Shown here: one piece after another, positions 43,069-53,156 of the stretch | Position numbering within the stretch: position 1 is the first letter of the stretch | Layout of the letters: every line of letters starts with the position of its first letter | From: Sphingobacterium sp. CZ-2 | Lineage (GTDB): Bacteria; Bacteroidota; Bacteroidia; Sphingobacteriales; Sphingobacteriaceae | Direction: 5' to 3' | Assembly (NCBI RefSeq): GCF_004526235.1 | Contig: NZ_CP038159.1 | Span: forward strand, 3,844,001-3,908,000 | DNA length: 64,000 nucleotides | Notes under the pieces: generated by a model | The model's input: only the letters and a program-made list of their open reading frames with translations | Told to the model about the DNA's origin: nothing | Databases searched by the model: none | Made by a program: the position numbers and the translations under genes

Positions 43069-45942
43069 TTATGCTTCCGCGTAAGCTTCGATTGGAGGAC
43101 AAGAACAGATCAAGGTTCTGTCTCCTTGAGAATCATTCACCCTACCTACAGAAGGCCAGAATTTATTCACTCTCAAATATTCGATTGGATAAGCTGCAGT
43201 CTGACGGGAATAAGGTCTATCCCACTCATCACCAGTTACTACGCGCGCTGTATGTGGCGCATGCTTAAGTACGTTGTCTTTTTGATCCGCATCGCCATTT
43301 TCAACCGCAGCAATTTCTTTACGGATAGCGATCAAGGCATCACAGAAACGATCTAATTCTGGTTTAGATTCCGACTCGGTTGGTTCAACCATTAAGGTAC
43401 CTGCCACAGGGAAAGAAACCGTTGGGGCATGGAATCCATAGTCCATTAAACGTTTCGCGATATCCGCTACTTCAATACCTACGTTTTTGAAAGAACGACA
43501 ATCCAAGATCATCTCGTGCGCACAACGACCGTTGGCACCCGCATACAATACCGGATAATGTTGTTCTAAACGAGCTTTGATATAGTTGGCATTTAAGATC
43601 GCTGTTTTGGTAGCTTCTGTCAGGCCTTCTCCGCCCATCATAGCGATGTAAGCATGAGAGATAACCAAGATGGAAGCCGAACCGAATGGAGCCGCAGAAA
43701 CTGCGGAAATACCTTCCTCGCCAGAGATCTCAATAACCTCATGGTTAGGTAAGAATGGTACCAAGTGTGCTGCCACACCGATAGGACCCATACCAGGACC
43801 ACCACCACCATGTGGAATACAGAAGGTTTTGTGTAAGTTCAAGTGACAAACGTCTGCGCCAATATAACCTGGGCTGGTCAATCCAACCTGCGCATTCATG
43901 TTCGCACCATCCATATACACCTGACCACCATTTTCATGGATGATATTACAGATCTCTACAATCGGCTCTTCAAATACACCGTGGGTAGATGGATAAGTCA
44001 CCATTAACGAGTTCAACTTAGCAGCATGCTCTGTTGCTTTTGCCTTAAGGTCTTCCACATCAATGTTTCCACGTTCATCACATTTTACCACAACCACTTT
44101 CAATCCGGCCATAGAAGCAGATGCAGGGTTGGTACCGTGTGCCGAAGCAGGGATCAAACAGATATCTCTATCAAAATCTCCACGGCTATGGTGGTAAGCA
44201 CGGATTACCATTAATCCAGCATATTCACCTTGTGCACCAGAGTTTGGTTGGAAGGACATTTTTGCAAATCCGGTGATCTCACATAACCAATCGTTCAATT
44301 CGTTGATCAATTGCATGTAACCACTTGTTTGGTCAACCGGAGCAAATGGATGCAGACCACCAAAACGGGCCCATGTTACAGGAACCATTTCCGTAGTTGC
44401 ATTCAATTTCATCGTACAAGATCCCAAAGGAATCATCGAATGGCATAAAGAAAGATCCTTAGCTTCCAATGATTTGATGTAACGAAGCATCTCACTTTCA
44501 GAGTGGTAGCTGTTGAAAACAGGGTGGGTAAGGTATTCTGAAGCGCGCTCTAGGCTCTCCGGAATAACCACCTCTAATTCGTCTACAAAGCTCTGTACAT
44601 CCACTTCGTTCAAGGACTTGCCAATTACCTTAGCAAATACTTTTACGATGGTTTCCACATCTTGGAAAGTCGTTGTTTCGTCGATGGAGATCCCTACGGT
44701 ACCTTCGCCATAGAAGAAGTTCAATTCGTTGTTCAACGCTTCAGACTTCAACGCCACAAACTGATCCGCTACATCGAAACGTAAGGTATCGAAATAAGCT
44801 TCGTTGGTTTGTTTATAGCCCAATGCTTGGATGGCTTTAGAAGTCAAACGAGCAAGGTCATGGATTCTTGATGCAATGTTCTTAATGCCTTTTGGACCGT
44901 GGTAAACCGCGTAGAAAGAGGCCATAATTGCCAATAATGCCTGTGCTGTACAGATATTGGAAGATGCCTTATCTCTACGGATATGTTGCTCACGGGTCTG
45001 TAAAGCCATACGCAACGCGTATTCCCCATTCGAATCCGAGGTTACCCCGATGATACGTCCAGGAATGTTACGTTTGAAGCTATCTTTTGTAGCAAAGAAT
45101 GCCGCATGAGGACCACCAAAACCCATTGATACACCAAAGCGTTGGGAGTTTCCTACCACCACATCTGCTCCCCATTCTCCTGGAGGCGTCAATAGCGCTA
45201 ATGACATCAAATCGGTAGCAACACAGATCGTGATGTTTTTATCATGGGCAAATGCTGTGAATTCTTTATAATCAGCGATGGAACCATCAGCTGCTGGATA
45301 TTGGATGAAGGCAGCAAAGACCTCATCGGTAAGATTTTCTACCGTAAGGTCTGCAACACGGATTTCCACACCAAATGGAACCGCTCTTGTTTGCAATACA
45401 TCCAATGTTTGTGGATAGATGTTTGGAGTAACCAAAAATACATTGGCATCCTTGTTCTTACGTGCGCTGTACAACATGAACATCCCTTCGGCTGCTGCTG
45501 TAGCCTCGTCCAATAAGGAAGCGTTAGCAATTTCCAATCCGGTCAGATCAGACACCATCGTTTGGAAGTTCAACAAAGCCTGTAAACGGCCCTGTGCGAT
45601 CTCCGCTTGGTAGGGCGTATATTGCGTATACCATCCTGGATTTTCAAACACGTTACGCTGAATAACCCCAGGAAGGATCACATCATTATACCCTTGACCG
45701 ATATAAGACTTGAAAACCTTGTTCTTCTCTGCGATTTGAGCAATCTTTTCCAGGTAAGCCACTTCGCTAAGTGCTTTTGGAAGCTTTAATGCCTCTTTCT
45801 TACGAATTTGCGCTGGAACTGTCTGCTCGATCAACTCGTCCAAGGAACTCACGCCTAAAACGGTTAACATCTCTTCTACTTGCGTAGAGCTTGGACCGTT
45901 GTGGCGATCCTCAAATTTCTCTTGGTAAAATACGTTACTCAT
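43069..45942 (-). CDS. gcvP: Glycine dehydrogenase (decarboxylating), P protein
   Basis: From the ATG at 45942 ([20 protein letters not shown]) a 957-residue P protein, the usual length; the frame extends 18 codons upstream without homology-like sequence, so the inner start is used. N- and C-terminal halves both show the PLP fold. The C-terminal half has the PLP-lysine segment [20 protein letters not shown] and the glycine-rich [16 protein letters not shown]. It removes CO2 from glycine in the glycine-cleavage system and loads the aminomethyl group on GcvH. The partner gcvT is on the other strand at 57601; gcvH is not in the window. A TATCTTTG box lies 36 nt upstream. Confidence 0.97.
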   Translation of the reverse strand: MSNVFYQEKFEDRHNGPSSTQVEEMLTVLGVSSLDELIEQTVPAQIRKKEALKLPKALSEVAYLEKIAQIAEKNKVFKSYIGQGYNDVILPGVIQRNVFENPGWYTQYTPYQAEIAQGRLQALLNFQTMVSDLTGLEIANASLLDEATAAAEGMFMLYSARKNKDANVFLVTPNIYPQTLDVLQTRAVPFGVEIRVADLTVENLTDEVFAAFIQYPAADGSIADYKEFTAFAHDKNITICVATDLMSLALLTPPGEWGADVVVGNSQRFGVSMGFGGPHAAFFATKDSFKRNIPGRIIGVTSDSNGEYALRMALQTREQHIRRDKASSNICTAQALLAIMASFYAVYHGPKGIKNIASRIHDLARLTSKAIQALGYKQTNEAYFDTLRFDVADQFVALKSEALNNELNFFYGEGTVGISIDETTTFQDVETIVKVFAKVIGKSLNEVDVQSFVDELEVVIPESLERASEYLTHPVFNSYHSESEMLRYIKSLEAKDLSLCHSMIPLGSCTMKLNATTEMVPVTWARFGGLHPFAPVDQTSGYMQLINELNDWLCEITGFAKMSFQPNSGAQGEYAGLMVIRAYHHSRGDFDRDICLIPASAHGTNPASASMAGLKVVVVKCDERGNIDVEDLKAKATEHAAKLNSLMVTYPSTHGVFEEPIVEICNIIHENGGQVYMDGANMNAQVGLTSPGYIGADVCHLNLHKTFCIPHGGGGPGMGPIGVAAHLVPFLPNHEVIEISGEEGISAVSAAPFGSASILVISHAYIAMMGGEGLTEATKTAILNANYIKARLEQHYPVLYAGANGRCAHEMILDCRSFKNVGIEVADIAKRLMDYGFHAPTVSFPVAGTLMVEPTESESKPELDRFCDALIAIRKEIAAVENGDADQKDNVLKHAPHTARVVTGDEWDRPYSRQTAAYPIEYLRVNKFWPSVGRVNDSQGDRTLICSCPPIEAYAEA

Positions 45943-46356
45943 TGTTGTATTTATTGTAACTTTTTGGAACTGATGTGCAAAGATACGCTTTTTCACGCGA
46001 ATTTCTTAACCCACAATAGGGTGCAAAACTTTTATAATTATATCAAACGATTGCGTATAATATTATGCGCAAAACAATTTCAAACCCAATACGATACAAG
46101 AATTTTAAAAAGGCGGTTAATTCCTTGTTTTTACAGCAATACGCTTCCTGAATTATCGTAAATCAATGTATACCTATACTTTAAAAAAAAGACAATCAAT
46201 AAACAATTTCCTTTCATTTTCGCTATTGAGGACCGCCCATTCTATAAAGAAATAACAGCATTAACGCCTTAAAAATTAAGAATTTATAATAATATCGCCG
46301 TTTTTAATAATGATAGGAATCTTTGTTAATTTAGGCGCAAGCCAATTAAAAATTTT
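45943..46356. other. Divergent intergenic region with a 22-bp palindrome
   Basis: The 414-bp region between gcvP and the DDAH-like gene contains no gene. TTGCGTATAATATTATGCGCAA at 46051-46072 is written here as an 11-bp inverted repeat with one mismatched pair. The gcvP -7 box lies at 45978-45985. The palindrome could be an operator for one or both flanking genes. Confidence 0.55.
45978..45985 (-). promoter_or_regulatory. Putative -7 box of gcvP
   Basis: TATCTTTG on the minus strand, matching TAnnTTTG, about 36 nt before the gcvP ATG at 45942. No -33 TTG at 17-23 nt was seen. Confidence 0.4.
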
Positions 46357-47271
46357 ATGCTGAAACTACAAGTTAACAATGAAACAAACCGATTAAAAGC
46401 TGTTATCCTGGGTATTGCCCATCAAAATGGTCCTACCCCCAAGGCCGAAGAGGCTTACGACCCCAAATCTTTGGAACATATCTTGGCTGGAACATACCCC
46501 ACCGAACGCGATATGGTAGCAGAAATGGATGCCTTTAAAACGGTTCTTGAAAGTTATGAGGTCAAGGTATACCGTCCTGAGCTTATCCCCAACCTGAACC
46601 AGATTTTTACCCGCGATATCGGTTTCGTGATCGACGATTATTTTATAAAATCCAATATCCTGCCCGATCGGGCTCAAGAGTGGGAAGCTATCCAATACCT
46701 CATCAAAGAAATCCCCTCGGAAAAGCTCATTACCGCACCTGAGGATATCCATATGGAAGGTGGAGATGTTATCCTCTGGAACGATCATATCTTTATCGGC
46801 ACCTATAAAGGAGCGGACTACGCGGATTACAATACGGCCAGGACCAACATGAAGGGTGTTGAGTTTATCCGGGATCTTTTTCCGGGCAAAAAGGTAAAGG
46901 AATTCAATTTGGTCAAGTCTATGAGCAATGCCCGGGAGAATGCCCTTCATCTGGATTGCTGTTTCCAACCCGTTGGCAAGGATAAAGGAATCATCTATCC
47001 TGGAGGGTTTTTGGATCAGGAGGATTATACCTACCTCGTTGAGCTATTTGGCAAGGAAAACCTGTTCCATATTACAGCGGATGAGATGTACCAGATGTTC
47101 TCCAATGTGTTCTCTATCGATGAAAAGGTAGTAGTATCCGAGCAGCGGTTCACCCGTTTGAACAACTGGCTAACGGAACAGGGCATTGTGGTGGAACCCA
47201 TTCCCTACCATGAAATCGGTAAACAAGAGGGACTTTTGCGCTGTTCAACCCTTCCTTTATACAGAGGATAA
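46357..47271 (+). CDS. Arginine deiminase-related hydrolase (DDAH-like)
   Basis: A 304-residue protein of the amidinotransferase/DDAH superfamily. The catalytic set is visible: Asp in FTRDIGFVIDD, Glu-Gly-Gly-Asp in HMEGGDVILW, His in NALHLDCCF, and the nucleophile Cys296 in LLRCSTLPLYRG. Such enzymes deiminate arginine or dimethylarginine to citrulline, or hydrolyse related guanidines. The citrulline-utilisation hydrolase gene ctlX starts 18 nt downstream, which fits arginine-to-citrulline-to-ornithine breakdown. Without a search, arginine and dimethylarginine cannot be told apart. No signal peptide, so cytosolic. Confidence 0.85.
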   Translation: MLKLQVNNETNRLKAVILGIAHQNGPTPKAEEAYDPKSLEHILAGTYPTERDMVAEMDAFKTVLESYEVKVYRPELIPNLNQIFTRDIGFVIDDYFIKSNILPDRAQEWEAIQYLIKEIPSEKLITAPEDIHMEGGDVILWNDHIFIGTYKGADYADYNTARTNMKGVEFIRDLFPGKKVKEFNLVKSMSNARENALHLDCCFQPVGKDKGIIYPGGFLDQEDYTYLVELFGKENLFHITADEMYQMFSNVFSIDEKVVVSEQRFTRLNNWLTEQGIVVEPIPYHEIGKQEGLLRCSTLPLYRG

Positions 47272-47289
47272 TTATTTTAGATATCATAT

Positions 47290-48207
47290 ATGCAAACAAC
47301 GGATAGCATCTTGATGGTCAGGCCATCCAGCTTTCGAAAAAATGAAGAGACTGCGGTAAACAACTATTTCCAATCAGATGATAGCGAATCGAAACGATTG
47401 GCCGAACTGGCCTTAGCTGAGTTTGATAATTTTGTGAGCACGCTAAAAAGCGCAGGTATAAAGGTTGTTGTTATTCAAGATGACGGCAGTAAGGATACGC
47501 CCGATAGTCTTTTCCCGAACAACGTGATCTCCTTCCATCAGAACCAAGCCATAATCTATCCGATGTTTGCCGAAAACAGACGCCGTGAAAGGACATTGAA
47601 CTACTTGGGAAAATTGGACAAATTGGGCTATCACTTTGACAAACTAACGGATTACACCCATTTTGAAGATCAGAACAAATTTCTGGAAGGAACGGGTGTC
47701 CTGATCTTGGATCGCGTGAACAAGGTTGCCTACTGCTCTATTTCCGACCGTGCGGATGAACAGGTGCTCCAACAGTACGGCGAAGATCAGGGGTATCAAA
47801 CCATCGCTTTCCATGCCGTTCAGTTGGTCGATGGCCAATACCTTCCGATCTACCATACCAACGTGATGATGTCCGTAGGGACAGCTTTCTGTTTGATCTG
47901 CCTGGATAGCATCAAGGAAGAAAAGGAAAGGATGTTGGTTGTTGATAAGCTTAAGGAAACGGGAAAAGAGATCATCCGCATTAGCGAAAAGCAGATGCAT
48001 CAATTTGCCGGCAATATCCTTGAAGTAAAAAACACGGATGGGGAGCCCTATATCTGTATGAGTAGTCAGGCATTTGAAGCGTTGGATGAGGAGCAGATCA
48101 AGCATTTGGAGAAGCATGGGAAAATACTGCATGCCCCGCTATATAGTATTGAGAAATATGGTGGCGGAAGTGCGAGATGCATGATGGCAGAGTTGTTCTA
48201 TGAATAG
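47290..48207 (+). CDS. ctlX: Citrulline-utilisation hydrolase
   Basis: A 305-residue protein of the same penta-beta/alpha propeller superfamily as its neighbour. It begins TDSILMVRPSSFRKNEETAV, typical of CtlX. The features are DSLFPNNVISF, the central FLEGTGVLILDR, YHTNVMMSVGTAF with the catalytic histidine, and GGGSARCMMAELFYE with Cys297 at the C terminus. CtlX hydrolyses citrulline to ornithine and ammonia. Its gene lies 18 nt behind the DDAH-like gene, so the pair can carry arginine to ornithine without carbamoyl phosphate. The call rests on pattern memory and family resemblance. Confidence 0.82.
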   Translation: MQTTDSILMVRPSSFRKNEETAVNNYFQSDDSESKRLAELALAEFDNFVSTLKSAGIKVVVIQDDGSKDTPDSLFPNNVISFHQNQAIIYPMFAENRRRERTLNYLGKLDKLGYHFDKLTDYTHFEDQNKFLEGTGVLILDRVNKVAYCSISDRADEQVLQQYGEDQGYQTIAFHAVQLVDGQYLPIYHTNVMMSVGTAFCLICLDSIKEEKERMLVVDKLKETGKEIIRISEKQMHQFAGNILEVKNTDGEPYICMSSQAFEALDEEQIKHLEKHGKILHAPLYSIEKYGGGSARCMMAELFYE

Positions 48208-48235
48208 AATGGCGCTGCCTTCTTTATTTTGCTAC

Positions 48236-48838
48236 TTAAAAACTGTCTTTAGCGATCTCTCTTCTTACACGGCTTAAGCTTTCGGGGGTAATGCCTAGAT
48301 AAGAAGCGATCATCCATTGTGGAACCCGTAACAAAAGGCTTGGATAAAGCTCCATGAACTCCAGATAGCGCTCTTTAGCGGTCATCGCCAGCAAGGAGTT
48401 GATCCTTTTCTGCAGGTAATAGATACTCCGTTGCAATGACCTTTCGGTGAACATGCTGAAATCAAAATTCAGTTTACCGGCTTCTGTAAAGAAATTCGGA
48501 TGAATGAACACCACTTTGCTGGGTTCAATGGCCTTTATGAAATACAAGGAAGGTTCATCAAAGTACATGCTGGAACGATCGGAGATCAACCAGTTTTCCG
48601 GGGCGAACTGAAGGATATGCTCCCCTCCTTTTTCATCCAGGGATAAAAACTGCAGGAGACCTTCTTCCACGAACAGCACGGAACGGCATACTTCACCAGA
48701 CCGCATCACATACTGATTGTGCGAAAGCTCCTTCAGTTCATAATACGGCTGAAGGGCCTGGAAATCAGCATCTGTTAAGCCAGCCTTTTCACTATAGTAT
48801 CTATAAAAATTACTGCCTTTTAACTGTTCTTCCGTCAT
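48236..48838 (-). CDS. Crp/Fnr-family transcriptional regulator
   Basis: A 200-residue regulator. An N-terminal cyclic-nucleotide-binding-like beta-roll runs to about residue 125 (NQYVMRSGEVCRSVLFVEEG and GEHILQFAPENWL). A long helix follows, then a C-terminal helix-turn-helix with MIASYLGITPESLSRVRREI. No iron-sulfur cysteines are arranged as in Fnr, so the effector is unknown. It begins 9 nt after bshC on the same strand, probably as the last gene of the ftsY-rimO-bshC run. Its 3' end faces ctlX. Confidence 0.88.
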   Translation of the reverse strand: MTEEQLKGSNFYRYYSEKAGLTDADFQALQPYYELKELSHNQYVMRSGEVCRSVLFVEEGLLQFLSLDEKGGEHILQFAPENWLISDRSSMYFDEPSLYFIKAIEPSKVVFIHPNFFTEAGKLNFDFSMFTERSLQRSIYYLQKRINSLLAMTAKERYLEFMELYPSLLLRVPQWMIASYLGITPESLSRVRREIAKDSF

Positions 48839-48847
48839 GATAAAAAA

Positions 48848-50437
48848 CTAATAAAGGATGGTGAATTTAAAATCCAACGGATGGAATGCCTTGACCAATT
48901 CCTTGACCAAATCTTCCTCGTATTTTAGGTATAGTACGGCAAAATTATCGGTACGTTCCTGTAATCCTCCCCCTGGGAACAACCTATCCTTGATGCGCTC
49001 GATCTGGATCAAGGCATCTTCGTGGTTTCTCTTTTCCGCTTTCAGGAATTTCTTCTCCAGGTTGTTCATGGCCTTCTTTAGCCTTGCCTTTACCGCATCG
49101 GTACTTGCCGCCAAAGTGGGGTCTATCTTATGGGCCCTTAACTTGATGCGTCCAAAAATGGCATTCATTTCCATCCATTCATCCTGAAGCTGCAAGCGCT
49201 GTTTGGTCTTCCGCTTCACATATTCATTCTTCAGGGAATTCAAGGGCTTGAATATACTTTTAAAGGTAAGATCCAACCGGAAGATCTTACTTGCCAAACC
49301 ATCGTCGCTGATCATGGCCGAGTTCCTCGGGATCAGGATCGGGAAAGGTACGCTATATTGATCAAAATTTGCTTTCAGCTGCAACCAATAGACAATCTCC
49401 GCTCCCCCTCCTATATAGGCCAGGTTTGGAAGAATGATCTCTTGGTACATCGGCCGCATGACCACGTTCGGGCTGAACCTTTCTGGGAAATTCTTGATCT
49501 CTTCCAAGAGTTCTGCTTCGGTAAAAAAGAGGTTCTGATGCAGTACTTCAAAGCGTCCGTCTTCAGTTCTTATCAAACGCTCCCTGAATTCATCCGTTAA
49601 GTAAAAGAAATTGATTTCCCGCGCATGAACCTGGGTATCAAAACCCTCCTCCTCCAATTGTTCAGACGTCTTGTTGATCGCTTTAAAACTTTTTTCCTGT
49701 AGGACATCTTCGGTCATGATGGGCGCAAAAAGCTCCTTGAATGCCTTTCTATCAGCATCGATAATAATTAGACCGTAATCTTTGAAGATTTCATTGACAA
49801 AGACTCGGGTGGCATCCGCTAAGGACCTTCCTTTTAGATAGGCTTCCTGAACCATCTCGGTAAGCTTGGTTGCCGTATCGGATAATCCAAACGTATTGGT
49901 GTATTGCTTCACGACCTCTGCCATGGTATCTGTGCTCATCCGGCCGGTAGCAGAAACTCCATCTTCGTTCCATTCGATCTTTTTGCCATACACCCGCGTA
50001 TGGTTGATCTCTGCAAAATCGTGGTCTTCAGTAGCCATCCAATAAACAGGAACAAACTCTTTGTGGGGGTATGCTTTCTTCAGATCCTCTGCTAAACGGA
50101 TAGCCGTTACGATCTTGAAGATGAAATAAAGGGGCCCTGTAAAGATGTTCAATTGATGGCCCGTGGTTACCGTAAAGGTGTTTTCATCGGACAATAATTG
50201 AATATGTTGGGCCACCTGTGGAGAAGATTCCAACAGGTCCTTATACTGTTCTTTCAGTTCCTTGGCCAATAATTCTCGGTGAGCAAATCCCTTTTTCAGT
50301 TTGATCTGCTCCCCAAATCCGGCTATATCAGGCTTATTGCCATAAAAGGGCGCCAATTTTTCATTGTTCCCTAAATAGGCCAATAGGGTTTTTGAAAAAC
50401 TATTGGTGTCACTGTAGTCTATATAAGTGGCCTTCAT
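48848..50437 (-). CDS. bshC: Bacillithiol biosynthesis cysteine-adding enzyme
   Basis: A 529-residue BshC protein. The nucleotide-binding-like core includes TGHQLNIFTGPLYFIFKIVT and WMATEDHDFAEINHTRVYGK, and AYIGGGAEIVYWLQLK near residue 350. The long C-terminal helices (QLQDEWMEMNAIFGRIKLRA and KKAMNNLEKKFLKAEKRNHE) form the coiled coil typical of the family. BshC adds cysteine to glucosaminyl-malate, completing bacillithiol, the low-molecular-weight thiol of many Firmicutes and Bacteroidota. It lies 37 nt behind rimO and 9 nt before the Crp-type gene. Confidence 0.95.
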   Translation of the reverse strand: MKATYIDYSDTNSFSKTLLAYLGNNEKLAPFYGNKPDIAGFGEQIKLKKGFAHRELLAKELKEQYKDLLESSPQVAQHIQLLSDENTFTVTTGHQLNIFTGPLYFIFKIVTAIRLAEDLKKAYPHKEFVPVYWMATEDHDFAEINHTRVYGKKIEWNEDGVSATGRMSTDTMAEVVKQYTNTFGLSDTATKLTEMVQEAYLKGRSLADATRVFVNEIFKDYGLIIIDADRKAFKELFAPIMTEDVLQEKSFKAINKTSEQLEEEGFDTQVHAREINFFYLTDEFRERLIRTEDGRFEVLHQNLFFTEAELLEEIKNFPERFSPNVVMRPMYQEIILPNLAYIGGGAEIVYWLQLKANFDQYSVPFPILIPRNSAMISDDGLASKIFRLDLTFKSIFKPLNSLKNEYVKRKTKQRLQLQDEWMEMNAIFGRIKLRAHKIDPTLAASTDAVKARLKKAMNNLEKKFLKAEKRNHEDALIQIERIKDRLFPGGGLQERTDNFAVLYLKYEEDLVKELVKAFHPLDFKFTILY

Positions 50438-50474
50438 CTAATCCTGGTCTTATTTAAATTGAAGAGGGAGTAAG

Positions 50475-51809
50475 TTATCTGACAATAGATCCGTAGAGGT
50501 CGAAGTCCTCAGCCCGATCCACCTTCACTTGCACAAAATCTCCTATTCGAGCATAATTTGTTTTTGCATCCAATACCACTTCGTTGTCCACTTCCGGAGA
50601 ATCGTACTCGGTACGGCCGATAAAGAAATCACCATCCACACGGTCCACCAGGACCTTAAATTCCTTGCCGACTTTCGTCTGGTTGATGTCGTAGGAAATT
50701 TCCTGCTGCACCTCCATGATCTGGTCTACACGCTCTTGTTTTACCTCCTCAGGAACATCGTCCTCCAAGGAATAAGCATGGGTTTTTTCTTCGTGGGAAT
50801 AGGTAAAACATCCTAAACGATCGAAACGGGTATCTTCTACCCATTCCAACATCTCTTGAAAATCATCTTCTGTTTCGCCTGGATAACCACAGATCAAGGT
50901 TGTTCTCAACGCAATATCAGGCACCTTATCCCTGATTTTGTTCACCAGGTCGATCTGTTTTTGCTTATTGGTACCGCGGCGCATGGAGGTCAACATATGA
51001 TCGGAGATATGCTGTAAAGGCATATCCAGGTAGTTACAGATGTTGGAACGCTCGTTCATTGCATCCAGGATATCCATGGGGAATCCAGAAGGATAAGCAT
51101 ATTGTAAGCGGATCCATTCGATTCCATCCACATCCGATAAATGACGCATCAGGTCCGAAAGATTACGCTTACCATAAATATCCAACCCATAATAGGTAAG
51201 ATCCTGAGCAATCAGGATCAATTCTTTGGTACCATTGGAGGCTAAAAATTTAGCTTCCTTTACCAGGTCGTCGATGGATTTGGACACATGCTTTCCGCGC
51301 ATTAAAGGAATGGCACAGAAAGAACAAGGCCTGTTACACCCTTCTGCGATCTTGAAATAAGAATAGTGGGAAGGCGTGGTCAATAATCTTTCTCCCAATA
51401 ATTCGTGGCGGTAATCCGCTCCGATACTGGACAATAATTCCGGAAGATCATTGGTCCCGAAAAAGGCATCCACGTTTGGAATCTCCGATTGCAGCTCTGG
51501 CTTATAGCGTTCGGATAAACAGCCTGTTACAATCACCTTGTTCACTTTCCCCTGATCTTTCAATTCGGAGAATTGTAGAATCGTATCGATGGATTCCTGT
51601 TTGGCGTTATCGATAAATCCACAGGTATTGATGACCACGATATCCGAAGATTGGATGTTGCTGGCCTCGTGAACAACCTCTAATTGGTTGCCCTTCAATT
51701 GACCCATCAATACTTCACTATCGTGTATATTCTTGGAACAGCCCAAAGTAACCACATTGACGCGTGGTTTTTGGATCGCTGAACTGATTTGTGCTTTCTT
51801 TGTTTTCAT
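50475..51809 (-). CDS. rimO: Ribosomal protein S12 methylthiotransferase
   Basis: A 444-residue radical-SAM enzyme. The N-terminal methylthiotransferase domain has LGCSKNIHDSEVLMGQL and VINTCGFIDNAKQES, with cysteines for the auxiliary cluster. The radical-SAM motif is CNRPCSFCAIP (CxxxCxxC). The C-terminal TRAM domain begins near VGKEFKVLVDRVDGDFFIG. SKNIHDSE and the DIYGKRNLSDL segment distinguish RimO from MiaB. It adds a methylthio group to the conserved aspartate of ribosomal protein S12. It lies 37 nt downstream of ftsY and 37 nt upstream of bshC. Confidence 0.95.
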   Translation of the reverse strand: MKTKKAQISSAIQKPRVNVVTLGCSKNIHDSEVLMGQLKGNQLEVVHEASNIQSSDIVVINTCGFIDNAKQESIDTILQFSELKDQGKVNKVIVTGCLSERYKPELQSEIPNVDAFFGTNDLPELLSSIGADYRHELLGERLLTTPSHYSYFKIAEGCNRPCSFCAIPLMRGKHVSKSIDDLVKEAKFLASNGTKELILIAQDLTYYGLDIYGKRNLSDLMRHLSDVDGIEWIRLQYAYPSGFPMDILDAMNERSNICNYLDMPLQHISDHMLTSMRRGTNKQKQIDLVNKIRDKVPDIALRTTLICGYPGETEDDFQEMLEWVEDTRFDRLGCFTYSHEEKTHAYSLEDDVPEEVKQERVDQIMEVQQEISYDINQTKVGKEFKVLVDRVDGDFFIGRTEYDSPEVDNEVVLDAKTNYARIGDFVQVKVDRAEDFDLYGSIVR

Positions 51810-51846
51810 ATGAATGTTGTAGCCTATATGAATAGAGAATCTACCC

Positions 51847-52809
51847 CTATTTGAATAGAGAATCTACAAAGTCTTTTTTGTTAAATAACTGTAAATCACC
51901 GATCTTCTCCCCTACTCCAATATATTTTACAGGTATTTTGAATTGGTCTGAAATCCCGATGACCACCCCACCTTTTGCTGTTCCATCTAATTTGGTCAAT
52001 GCCAGGGCATTTACATCGGTAGCTTGGGTAAACTGGGTTGCCTGTTCGATCGCGTTTTGGCCCGTCGATGCATCCAATACCAACAAGATCTCATGCGGAG
52101 CATCCGGAATGACCTTCTGCATCACATTCTTGATCTTTGTCAGCTCGTTCATCAAGCCTACTTTATTGTGCAAACGTCCTGCAGTATCGATAATCGCTAC
52201 ATCATCGCCATTACTTACCGCCGATTTAACGGTATCATAGGCAACGGATGCCGGATCGGACCCCATCGGTTGAGCAACAACACGAACACCCACACGTTCT
52301 CCCCAAAGCTGGATCTGATCGACTGCCGCCGCTCTAAAGGTATCGGCAGCACCGAGTACCACTTTGTTTCCTGCTTCTTTCAGTTGGTGGGCCAACTTAC
52401 CAATGGTCGTTGTTTTGCCAACGCCATTCACACCCACCACCATGATCACATAGGGTTTCTGATTTCCATACTCAAAGGTTTCGAAATCATTGCTGTTGTT
52501 CTCGGCCAATAATCCTTGGATCTCATCCTTCAATAAACGGTTAAGATCATCCGTAGATACATATTTATCTTCCGCTACCCGTTTTTGGATACGGTCTACG
52601 ATTTTCAATGTGGTGGTAACACCGACATCAGAAGTCACCAATACTTCCTCCAGGTTATCCAACACATCATCATCAATGGTCGACTTCCCTACTACGGCTC
52701 TTGTGATCTTGGAAAAGAACCCCTCTTTGGTTTTCTCCAAGCCTTTATCCAAAGCCTCTTGTGCCTCTACGGTCTCCTGTTTCTTCTTGAAAAAATCAAA
52801 TAATCCCAT
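51847..52809 (-). CDS. ftsY: Signal recognition particle receptor
   Basis: A 320-residue SRP-family GTPase with the N domain (TKEGFFSKITRAVVGKSTID) and G domain: P loop GVNGVGKTTTIGKLAHQL, GAADTFRAAAVDQI, DTAGRLHNK and TKLDGTAKGG. It lacks the long acidic A domain of the E. coli protein, as usual in Bacteroidota. It docks ribosome-nascent-chain complexes on the membrane with Ffh. A TATATTTG box 37 nt upstream and a terminator for the ribosomal-protein genes just above it show ftsY has its own promoter. Confidence 0.96.
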   Translation of the reverse strand: MGLFDFFKKKQETVEAQEALDKGLEKTKEGFFSKITRAVVGKSTIDDDVLDNLEEVLVTSDVGVTTTLKIVDRIQKRVAEDKYVSTDDLNRLLKDEIQGLLAENNSNDFETFEYGNQKPYVIMVVGVNGVGKTTTIGKLAHQLKEAGNKVVLGAADTFRAAAVDQIQLWGERVGVRVVAQPMGSDPASVAYDTVKSAVSNGDDVAIIDTAGRLHNKVGLMNELTKIKNVMQKVIPDAPHEILLVLDASTGQNAIEQATQFTQATDVNALALTKLDGTAKGGVVIGISDQFKIPVKYIGVGEKIGDLQLFNKKDFVDSLFK

Positions 52810-52845
52810 GATGTTAATGTGTTATAATACCGGATGATGTTGAAC

Positions 52846-52853
52846 CAAATATA
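52846..52853 (-). promoter_or_regulatory. Putative -7 box of ftsY
   Basis: TATATTTG on the minus strand, a TAnnTTTG match, 36 nt before the ftsY ATG and just behind the terminator of the rpmB operon. No clear -33 TTG was found. Confidence 0.45.
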
Positions 52854-52870
52854 CTGAAATACGAGATACT

Positions 52871-52902
52871 AAAAAAGCCCTTTTGGATATACCAAAACGG
52901 CT
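52871..52902 (-). terminator. Terminator of the rpmB-rpmG-DUF4295 operon
   Basis: Stem AGCC-C-TTTTGG (52876-52886)/CCAAAA-C-GGCT (52892-52902) with one mismatch, followed on the minus strand by TTTTTT. It lies 50 nt after the DUF4295 stop. Confidence 0.75.
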
Positions 52903-52952
52903 ATGAATAAGATTTTTAAAGAAAAACTTTAAAAAAAGGAATATCGATCTGC

Positions 52953-53114
52953 TTATTTTGTAGCTGCAGCAACAACCTCTTTTACTTTGTCGTTGTGTAC
53001 CATACTTTCTTTGAAAGTATAAGCGCCAGTTTTTGCAGATTTAGTAGTGATAACTACTTTAGTGTATTCCTTACCACCACCTTTTTGTAATGATGCAACC
53101 GCTTTCTTTGCCAT
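52953..53114 (-). CDS. DUF4295 small basic protein
   Basis: A 53-residue protein translated from the ATG at 53114: it begins MAKKAVASLQKGGGKEYTKV and ends KVKEVVAAATK. Its size, basic MAKK start and place directly behind rpmG are those of DUF4295, a Bacteroidota family that sits in the rpmB-rpmG operon. It may be a ribosome-associated protein, given the company, but no function is proven. It starts 42 nt after the rpmG stop, and the operon terminator lies just beyond its own stop. Confidence 0.88.
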   Translation of the reverse strand: MAKKAVASLQKGGGKEYTKVVITTKSAKTGAYTFKESMVHNDKVKEVVAAATK

Positions 53115-53156
53115 GGTATTATATTTTTATCAGGATAGCGCGCTATCCAAAGTTAA

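Noticed and set aside
45943-45996. Longer GcvP start at 45996
   Set aside because: The 18 extra residues do not look like GcvP, overlap the predicted -7 box, and the standard 957-residue protein begins at 45942.
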